64,000 nt of DNA from Kryptolebias marmoratus (lineage: Eukaryota; Chordata; Actinopteri; Cyprinodontiformes; Rivulidae), in assembly GCF_001649575.2 (NCBI RefSeq), contig NC_051452.1:5614452-5678451 (forward strand), written 5' to 3'. The notes beneath the pieces were generated by a model that was given only the letters and a program-made list of their open reading frames with translations, did not search any database and was not told where the DNA came from. Shown one piece after another: positions 56,735-64,000 of the stretch. Each line of letters begins with the position of its first letter. The stretch's first letter is position 1. The position numbers and the translations under genes are program-made.

Positions 56735-57010
56735 AAAAATATTTCATTTGAAGCAGATTCTCGGAATGAGAGAAATCCCGGATACTGTGAGGCCTTTTCA
56801 GCGCTGCCAGTTAATCTCCTCAAGGAGAAATGCAAGATGACAATGGCAAAGCACCTCCAATAATTGGTTCCAACAGGCTTACCGTATTAAAACCTGAAAT
56901 GAGTTCTTCCCCTTTTAAGTATGATCCATTATTTCAATCCGGGGGAGAAAATTCTGTCTTTGAGATTATTAATAACTCCCAACCACGCACTAACATGAAA
57001 AAAACAGCCT
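56735..57010. promoter_or_regulatory. Strong candidate conserved non-coding element
   Basis: ATATTTCATTTGAAGCAGAT, TTTCAGCGCTGCCAGTTAAT, ACAATGGCAAAGCACCTCCA, ATAATTGGTTCCAACAGG, TAAGTATGATCCATTATTTC and TTTGAGATTATTAATAAC occur in unique sequence. Frames of 64 and 85 codons overlap it in different phases, so stops are rare in more than one frame, but no protein is recognised. Inferred. Confidence 0.45.
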
Positions 57011-57519
57011 CCTCCTCAAACCCTCCTTGTCCTAAAAGCTGTGTACCTGGCACTACGGCAAAGGTCCCACCAAGGACGGGCACTTGAAAGCTTTGGTCCT
57101 CCCCCTTTTTCTCTTTTCTCCCCCTCTCTCAGGCTTCAGAGCCATCTTGAAGAAGACCTTGAGGCCCCCTTTGTCGTCTTCCCTTGAAACAAAACAAATA
57201 GAATTCAGGTCTTTTGATTGGCTTTAGCGAGCAGATCTCACCACGTCTGCCTCCCGTCATGTGAGCCAGAAGTTGTGACTTCAGAGGAGAGCCTCCTTTT
57301 CTCTGCATGGAAATGAGACCGGCAGGTCTTAAGAGTGCGTCTACCAACTTTTCTCCCCAACCTTGTTACAAAACACAGAGTGTTAAAAACTTAATGCCAC
57401 TGTCGTTTGTGCTCTGAGGCGGCAGGAGGGGGTTCGGCTTATTATTCCGCTCTGGAAAAATACACCTTTTCAGCAGGATTGTTGTCTCTCCTGTATTTGA
57501 ATATTTTTGATTATGTCTT
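57011..57519. other. Intergenic sequence, no gene supported
   Basis: GC-richer, partly CT-rich (57095-57135). Minus frames 57129-57347 and 57366-57653 have no domain. Confidence 0.35.
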
Positions 57520-57640
57520 CCATGCTGCAGCTCACTCCACCGTCCCGGGGGAAATTTGCGGGGCCAGCGCGGAGACGGCGGATGCCACGTTTCTTTCCGT
57601 TTTTGTGCATGAATTAAAGGCCGTGCCGTTTCTTTGCACC
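57520..57640. promoter_or_regulatory. Candidate regulatory patch
   Basis: CATGCTGCAGCTCACTCCAC, GGGGCCAGCGCGGAGACGGC and TGTGCATGAATTAAAGGCCG. Unique and CpG-containing. The 154-codon minus frame 57532-57996 crosses it but reads as unrecognised sequence with hydrophobic runs. Inferred. Confidence 0.25.
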
Positions 57641-59661
57641 TCTGCAGGAACAAACAAAGTTAGCCCCGTGCACAGATCCAAAGCAATGAAGAAGGAAAAA
57701 AAACAGAAAAACATGTGATGAAAAGAAGAAGAGAAAACATTAATAAAAACATCAAGCGGAGGCATTTGTTGTTTGACTGCTGTGTGCATCTTTACACAAG
57801 CTTGCATCATTATAGTTTGTTTAGTCTGCAGATCAAGCCAGAAACTGTTCACATCACCAGGCGTCTGAAAAGCTTTTAAGCACTTTATTCGGATAAGCCC
57901 TCTTTGATAGAAGATCCATGCACGAGCGAAGTAAAACCACAGAGACAAACACAACAACTGACATCTGCTAACCAACTTTCCTCCGTCTTGGGGCAACGTT
58001 GCCAGTTGAAATTGTCTGTTTTGTTTGAGTTGGGGAACCAGAAGCGCGTACCAACAGCAGAGCCCAGGAGGATGAATGTGTGTGCATGAAGAGCATCTAT
58101 ATTAGAGATTCACTGATTCTGACACGAAGTATCAGGTACTGTTTGACGCTGTGTGTGTACTCATACAGGTAACCAGTCAGGTGGAGGTAGAGTTTCTTTG
58201 TTCTGAGTCGTCTGTCCTGGGCCACACTCCTCACGTGTTTGCGATGGTAAAGCACCAGTAAACAGAAGCAGAAGCAGGTGGAGGTGTTTCAAACTGAACA
58301 ATGATGATAAAACTAAAGCAGAAGGTAAATTAGGATCAGCTAAGCTGCCAAAATCTACTGCAACACTTTCAACTCAAACAAATTCGATAAAAACATTTAA
58401 AATCTCAACACAAAGTCGAGTTCAAAGAGTTTGCCAACAGCAGAGGAAAACAACAGGACTGCGCAGTTGATCACATTTGTAGTTTCTGTTTCAATCATAA
58501 AAACAGTATGATAAACAAACAACAAATTGTTCAAACTTTTTAACATATTCTACTTTGCAAGCCGCTCTCTTCTTGCTTTGCCTCCTGAATGAGCTGCAGC
58601 ACCCCCCACAATCCATGTCTAAACGACGGCAACTTTAATGAATGCAGAGGGAATTTCAAGCTCAAAAGTGAAGTTGTTTAATTTTACAAAATTAATTTTT
58701 TCTGTGCTTTCATATGAAACAAAAGTGAAGAACTTATTTTACAAGAAGACTGATGATTGACTGATTTTTAAACACTTCACTAAGAACTGAACTAAAACTT
58801 TTTTGTTGTTTTTGTTCAAATTTATCAATATTCATATATATTTTTTAATGATTCCTCATTTATTTACAAAAATTGTATTAATTTGCCATTGGTAGGACAC
58901 TATTAGGTGAACAAATGTTACAAAAAAAGACATTTAGACAAAAAATTCATGGGGGGGGGGTCTTAGGACCTTACAATAGAATCAAAATGCACTATACTCC
59001 TGATTTTATTTAAATGTGTTTGTTTTAACCAGAGACCTACATTTCAATTAAAATATTGAGTTATTTTAGGGGAAGTGTTCAATTGGAAGCATCACCTTTA
59101 AGCTAATTTACTTTTTTTATTTATTACAACACTGACCAAAATAATTGTGGTTTTTAATTTTCTCGTAACCAAGCAGCTCTGGGCTACAGTCTGCCGTCGT
59201 GCAGAAGACGATCCTGGGAATATACGGATCAGAGCACGAGCTTCCAGACATTCTCACCAACCAGAGCTGTTAGAAAATACTGAGGTTGTCCCGCTCAGTT
59301 TGAAGAGTTAACACACACACACACCTCTGATGATCAAACACATTTTCAAAGTCATTGTAAGAAATGAAATGTCTTTATTTAGTACTCCGTATCAGCAAGT
59401 ACTCAAACTTGGGTCAGCTTAAGAATCACTATAATCTAAATGAAGGTAAAAATGCTTTAATAGTAGAACAGTATTTAGCAGAACCAAAAGAATTAAGACT
59501 TCTAATGATGGAACCGGATATTTGCTGGAGTTACTGGAGCGAATGGTCGTTATTGGGATTTCAACAAACCCAGAAACAGCAGCTAATGTTAAATAAAAAG
59601 CATTTATCAGTAAAGGGTTCATTGTCTCACTTTATTTTTATTACTTAAAAAATAAAATAAA
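57641..59661. other. AT-rich intergenic sequence, no gene seen
   Basis: A run of ten G lies at 58951-58960 and a short (AC)n at 59311-59324. The 94-codon frame 59364-59648 overlaps a minus frame and has no domain. Confidence 0.45.
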
Positions 59662-59790
59662 ATCACCTGCCGCTGAAAGGCAAAAGGAGGGCAACAATGT
59701 TTTTGCCCGTGTCTCTTTGTGTGAGACAAAATATCTCAACTGGGCGGATTTTAATGAAACTTGCAGAAAGCAATCATCAGATGTAAACTA
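59662..59790 (+). repeat. HER copy, distal-end fragment
   Basis: AATCACCTGCCGCTGAAAGG, CAAAAGGAGGGCAACAATGT, TTTTGCCCGTGTCTCTTTGT, ACAAAATATCTCAACTGGGC and GGATTTTAATGAAACTTGCA. It gives the clearest view of the end opposite the palindrome, including the GAAAGGC word shared with the palindrome side. Confidence 0.85.
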
Positions 59791-60249
59791 ATTCTCCTAA
59801 CTGAGGTTTTTGAAAGAGCTTCCTACAACAGATACTAATTTACAACCTTTCCACAGAACTACACTTCAGCCTGTTGCCATTCACAGGAAGACAAATGATG
59901 GGGTCTTTTTTCAGCAGCTGTACTCTATAAAAAGGGTATAACTTCCAGAAATCAAAGTGAATTTAACACTTCTCTTCCTTAACAAAACATCTGTCCAGAA
60001 CATCTTAAAACATCAGCAGTACATCCTTTCTAAACGACAAAGACACGGAGCTTCCCAGCAGTTTTACTTCCTCCCCAGCAGCAGTCCGCCGGTTAACACA
60101 CCGCTGAATGTAAACAGGTAATTTAAGCCGCCGTCTCATATAGGAAACAGCAGGAACTCTTTTCCTGCTCCAACGCCTCACAGTTTTTTCCACAACGTCT
60201 GTGATTTTGTCCAACTGTTAAAAACTGGAAGCAGGCGATCTGCTTATCG
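59791..60249. other. Intergenic sequence, nothing recognised
   Basis: Mixed unique sequence. Minus frame 60005-60214 lacks a domain. Confidence 0.4.
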
Positions 60250-60680
60250 TTACACCAGGCGGGCGAAAATTAAACACTCCAAACACAAGTGCGTATTAAC
60301 ACCCAGAGAGCAATTAAGCACAATGTGGTTGCATGAGCAGCTCCCTGCCTTGCACCAGGTAGGAGATGTAGCAGACAGAGCTTGCACACTTCAGAGGGTA
60401 ATCGGCCATGTTATCTGAAAAAAAAACACTGGGACGCCAAATGTGCACAGGTGCTGTCCTCAGCTGTGCTATATTGGTTAATTGAGCAGATCTCTTATTT
60501 CCTACCCTCCTATAGCTGCAATTACGGCCTCACAAAAACGCAGTTGGCTGCTTATGGGCTTTGCAGGAGGTATGACGTGCAAGGTGAGCGATGCTCAGGT
60601 TTTAGATATGAACAGGCAAATCTGCACATTGGTTTAGGAAATAAAGCTGCGGGGACACGTGCATATTATTAAACTTGTTC
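60250..60680. promoter_or_regulatory. Candidate conserved non-coding block
   Basis: GGGCGAAAATTAAACACTCC, CAAGTGCGTATTAACACCCA, GAGAGCAATTAAGCACAATG, CAGAGGGTAATCGGCCATG, TATTGGTTAATTGAGCAGAT and TTTAGATATGAACAGGC occur in unique sequence over about 430 bases. CAATTAAGCACAATG is homeobox/NKX-like. The 96-codon frame 60382-60672 has no domain. Inferred. Confidence 0.4.
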
Positions 60681-60768
60681 AAAGAAATCAAAACTTCTGA
60701 AAAACGTCTAACTGTTTAAGTCACCCCCGAGGACAAGAAGCTTTCTGACAACTCACTACACCACTAAA

Positions 60769-60800
60769 AATTAAAGGCCTAGCATGTCTTCAAGATACAA
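60769..60800 (-). repeat. HER palindrome-end scrap
   Basis: ATTAAAGGCCTAGCATG and TCTTCAAGATAC keep the flank and a decayed palindrome; nothing further of the element is seen. Confidence 0.45.
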
Positions 60801-61424
60801 ATTCAGATGAAGGGGATGTTCTCACTGCAGGCTGAAGAGGCCCAAATAAGAGCTTTTTTTTTGTCCATATCGGATTTATTTTGATGAAGTCTGAACGTGA
60901 CAAACTAGATTTGTTTCAAATCAGACACTTTCATACCTGTATGTGGTACTAAATCAGACACATATCCCATGTTTTTCAAAGCAGCCTAAATCTGAACGGC
61001 GTGTCGCTTTTCACCCGACTTACACCGCTGAAGTCTGCTGATCGATCCCAATACTGATACTCTGGATGACAACGTTATTCAGTTTGAAGCTTGGAGCATC
61101 ATACTTTTAAGTTTTGAGCTGATAAAGCTCCTCGGATGGGAAGTGAAACATCTTCAGCTGCAGAATTGAAGCCCAGTTGCTTTGTTTTTAAAGAAATGTA
61201 GATTTCCTGAGCCCCAGATGACTGAGAATCCACACCAACGAGTCAAACCAACACTGGAGTCACATCGTATCGCTACGAGAGGGATAACATTCATCTAAAT
61301 TTATCTTTAGTGTATGTGCTATATTCAAACTAAAAATATCTTATTGCAAAAACAAAATATTTTATTTAATTGTAAATCAATTCAGGCAGTGAGGGGTTAA
61401 AAGCAGGATTTGTTGGAGCTCTGT
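60801..61424. other. Intergenic sequence, nothing recognised
   Basis: AT-leaning unique sequence. Confidence 0.4.
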
Positions 61425-61745
61425 TGCCATTAGTCTCAGCTACTACCACTCTGTAAAAATGAAGTTAAAAGCACTTCTACCAAATTTGAGTTATGACATT
61501 TATGTGTTTGTGACGGCCATCTTGAATATAGCTGACTCCAAAAGTTAATAAATTAACATACAATATATAAAATAATAAAACCTGACTTCTGTAAAACCAA
61601 AACACTGAAAGGGGGAGAGAGAAAACAGATAAATGTTAAAATAAAAGCTACTTTTTTCCTATGCCATGAGAATATAAATATAAACTATCAATATAATTTA
61701 GTGGTTTCATGAGATACTCTGATAAACGCAGATAATTACATGATT
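61425..61745 (-). repeat. HER copy, interrupted
   Basis: ATTAGTCTCAGCTACTACCA, CTCTGTAAAAATGAAGTT, GACGGCCATCTTGAATATAG and CTGACTCCAAAAGTTAATAA, then about 120 bases of AT-rich unrelated sequence, then TTTCATGAGATACTCTGATA and GCAGATAATTACATGATTGC. Confidence 0.7.
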
Positions 61746-62039
61746 GCTCCATGATTTGACCTGTATGATTCACGCTTTAATTGATCGTTACTGACTGATT
61801 TGGGCTTTTCTGTGGCAGTAAACAAACATGAATGCTGTGTTTGTCACCTTTTACACTATAAATTACAGGCAGGATGATCAGGAAGGTTTGCAGGTTCATG
61901 GATTTGCACGAGTTCGATCTCAGCCTTTAAAGATTAGACAACAGGATGCTTTTAAACCTAAAGCAGTTTGAGTGCACAAAGGAGGAATTATATCACCATT
62001 TCACTCAGCTTTCTGGAATAAAAACAAGGACAAAAAGGA
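61746..62039. other. Intergenic sequence, nothing recognised
   Basis: AT-rich connecting sequence. Confidence 0.4.
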
Positions 62040-62530
62040 CACTGACACATGCTGTAAATCTGTGCCACAGTCGGATGATGGACACTTTTTGCTCCGAGCT
62101 GCTGCGCTCGTGCATCAGCATGAGTCACGTGCATTCTTCAGTGGATCTCTGCATTTTTCCCAGCTAGGCGACGAGCCCACTCGGTGCTGCAAAGTGGCTC
62201 TGATTGCACGGAGCGAATTCTCCACCACCTTTACTCTCCCGCTCCTTCCTGTCGGCAGCGGCATTCCGAGCCGTCAGATCGGATCTGGTCGTGGCGGGAG
62301 CGAGATAATACGTCAGATTAAATATGTATGGGTGAATTAGGGCTATCTCAAGTATTATATCATTTAAATTCAAATCGCTCCATCGCTCCGTACCGTCTCA
62401 TTACGATGCTTGAGAAATTAGCAGATAAAAACACTGTCACACGGGCCTGATATTAAGGCTAATTGAACCCCCCTTGAATTTCTCTTCCACTCTAACACTT
62501 TATTGTAGAAAATGAAGAAGGGCTACCTAT
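62040..62530. promoter_or_regulatory. Strong candidate conserved non-coding element
   Basis: The core 62295-62480 reads GCGAGATAATACGTCAGATT, AAATATGTATGGGTGAATTA, TATTATATCATTTAAATTC, CGTACCGTCTCATTACGATG, GCTTGAGAAATTAGCAGATA and TATTAAGGCTAATTGAACC. The sequence is unique with dense homeobox cores. Overlapping frames (122 codons at 61972-62340 and others) have no domain. Inferred. Confidence 0.45.
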
Positions 62531-62960
62531 CAAAGGGGCTTCTTATGAGGGGTTTGTACAAAATTAAGATGTTCACCTTTTGAAAAATCTCATCACCTTC
62601 TTCTCCCAAATTAAACTTCAAAGTGAAAACCCCTCCGGAGGATATTTCAGAGGCTGTTACATCTGAGGACCTTTGTGTCTCCCATTCAAAGACGCCACAC
62701 AGCAGGTCTCTTGGCTTTCGCTGATCAATGGATACACACTCGTCTTTTTTTATCCAAAATCCAGATAATGTTTGACATTTCCCGCCCAACGGGAGCAAAG
62801 ATACGGAGTTAACCTCGAAGTGCCGCCTTCCAGACCAGTCAGAGTTATTCAGCTTCATACAGGCAGCACATTTCCTCTGCCCAACTGTACAGCTCTTATC
62901 AAGCATTTTAGTCAAAAACAGACAAAGAAATTATCGTCTTGACATTCCTTGAAGGAAAAT
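62531..62960. promoter_or_regulatory. Candidate conserved non-coding block
   Basis: Unique, evenly composed sequence continues from the preceding block. A 130-codon minus-strand frame (62523-62915) is open, with an ordinary amino-acid mix but no domain, no recognised homologue and no splice context, so I do not call it a gene. CATTCCTTGAAGGAA near 62944 resembles the HER palindrome. Confidence 0.3.
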
Positions 62961-63164
62961 TGAGAACATAATTTAAAACGCATGTAAAGAATTTGTCTTA
63001 ACCTGTAAAATAGCCTCTACTACTGAAATTCCTGCATGACGTATTTTGCTTTTATTTATTTTATGATGTGTAATTTTTATTTCTGAGCACTGAATGATGT
63101 CGAGGAATAAGCTGATAACTGAACTGTTAGTTAAAACTGGCAGAAGGGGAACTCCAATCAGCAA
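62961..63164. other. AT-rich intergenic sequence
   Basis: Nothing recognised. Confidence 0.4.
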
Positions 63165-63425
63165 AACAGTCACTTAAAGCTAAATGTAGCCAAACTGTAG
63201 CTCAAAGCTAAAAGCAGCATAAGACAAATTAGAAATTGTAGATATTTTAATGCATTTCTATGGGATTTTTTTTAGATAAAGGTGACTTTAACAAGTATAA
63301 AAGTTACTAATATTAAAAATCAGAGCAGAGGGTTCCCAATCAAGTCGGACATTTAGAGAAATTAAAGTTTAAAACAGCAGAAAGCATTAAGAAGTAGTTT
63401 GAAACAAAAGAGGAAAAGTGAACTG
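63165..63425. repeat. AGCTAAA-type dispersed repeat
   Basis: AAAGCTAAATGTAGCCAAAC, CTCAAAGCTAAAAGCAGC and TAATGCATTTCTATGGGATT then AAAAGTTACTAATATTAAAA. The first 60 bases share AGCTAAAAG-AGC words with the patches at 11458, 26625 and 38556. The CATTTCTATGGG word is one I associate with fish repeats. Confidence 0.5.
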
Positions 63426-63539
63426 ACTCAGCACTTGCGATGTTAAAGCAACTATAAATTCTCTCTTCGGGGCGTCTGCCGTCTGAATTTTTCAATTATG
63501 ACGCTACAAACTGATCTGATCCTCTGGTATGATCACTTA

Positions 63540-63800
63540 CAGAAGTATTTATTTCAGTTTCCTTCAGCACCACCCGCCCCTCACTGAAGGTCAAACGGCG
63601 TCTGCAGAGCTTAAGTCGTCCTCAAACAAATTACCGGAGAACAGCCGCGGTTCGGCTCCTGCTCCTTAAGGTGAGGTATTAGCAAAGCTTATTTATTTTC
63701 ATTTCCGCGGCTTTTATTTGCTCCTTTCCCCTGTGGTAAAGCAAAGGCTGATTTCTGCCATGATTCCCTCTTTAATTTTAATACCCTTTTCACTCATCAC
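63540..63800. promoter_or_regulatory. Candidate conserved non-coding element
   Basis: AGCTTAAGTCGTCCTCAAAC, GAGGTATTAGCAAAGCTTAT, TTTCATTTCCGCGGCTTTTA and GTAAAGCAAAGGCTGATTTC occur in unique sequence before a C-rich run (63815-63830). Inferred. Confidence 0.3.
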
Positions 63801-64000
63801 ACAGACATTAGACACCCCCCTCCCCCCCATCCTTTTGAAATAATGTAACTTGGGCTCACACAGGAACACGGGGCCACCACAGGGAGGACTATAAACTAGC
63901 TTTATTTCTCTTTTTTACCCTCCCTGCAGTTAATTGGTGTACAGCCATGTGCATATATGATAACAGTGGATTTTTTTCCTCCCAAAACACAGACAACCCC
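63801..64000. other. Right edge, no gene seen
   Basis: A C-rich run at 63815-63830, then unique sequence with GGGCTCACACAGGAAC and GTTAATTGGTGTAC. Nothing recognised. Confidence 0.4.

Noticed and set aside
57532..57996. 154-codon minus-strand frame
   Set aside because: It crosses a candidate regulatory patch and AT-rich sequence, contains FFCFFSFF-type low complexity, and has no domain.
61972..62340. 122-codon plus-strand frame
   Set aside because: Another frame overlaps it on the same strand (61946-62167) and a minus-strand frame overlaps it as well; no family was recognised and the DNA looks like a non-coding element.
1..64000. CRISPR arrays, bacterial-style operons, riboswitches
   Set aside because: The sequence is vertebrate in character, and no regularly spaced repeat-spacer array, operon or ribosome-binding pattern was seen.

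Overview
The window looks like 64 kb of AT-rich teleost fish DNA, most likely a percomorph and possibly a cyprinodontiform. The assignment rests on repeats I recognise as teleost type: a degraded Tc1-like transposase, the 'CATCCATCC... caccattcac... ggagaacatgcaaactcc' dispersed repeat, the DNA transposon ending in 'gaattgggg', a LINE ORF tail reading WLQQIPGTT...ILRRTLK, and foldback MITEs. No species-diagnostic gene is present, so the species call is inference.

I could not support a single host protein-coding exon. Apart from two frames running through an assembly gap, the longest open frame is about 163 codons, and no frame shows a domain, splice signals and codon bias together. No tRNA, rRNA or known miRNA was recognised. 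The window is best read as a gene desert or large intergenic/intronic block containing (1) mobile-element debris and (2) about 20 stretches of non-repetitive, homeobox-site-rich sequence that resemble the conserved non-coding elements around vertebrate developmental genes. The second point is inference, because no alignment could be run.

Layout. 0-10 kb: a restriction-site cluster, a foldback MITE, an AACCCA-type repeat, candidate regulatory sequence at 4.86-5.76 kb, a LINE 3' tail and a 596-bp CpG-rich MITE. 10-24 kb: candidate enhancers at 10.3, 15.6, 18.4, 21.6 and 22.6 kb, a 529-bp MITE with 14-bp inverted ends, and a dead Tc1 element. 24.155-24.600 kb: assembly gap. 25-46 kb: a strong candidate regulatory block at 29.4 kb, a 290-bp purine-rich tract, a classic fish interspersed repeat at 34.6 kb, a decayed DNA transposon at 35.9-36.9 kb, and a 731-bp solo LTR at 42.759-43.489 kb with perfect 5-bp target duplications. 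46-64 kb: the densest run of candidate regulatory elements, broken by a LINE endonuclease-domain fragment at 54.9-55.6 kb.

The dominant recurring unit is a dispersed repeat that I call HER (hairpin-ended repeat). I see about 24 fragments on both strands from 3 to 62 kb. One end is a palindrome of the form GCATTCCTT-N-AAGGAATGC. The middle carries CAAGATGGCCGCCAC and GTAGTAGCTGAGAGTCATCC. A GAAAGGCGGCGGGTGATA-like motif occurs near both ends. I could not assign it to a transposon class from sequence alone. In this annotation '+' for HER means the palindrome lies at the 3' end.
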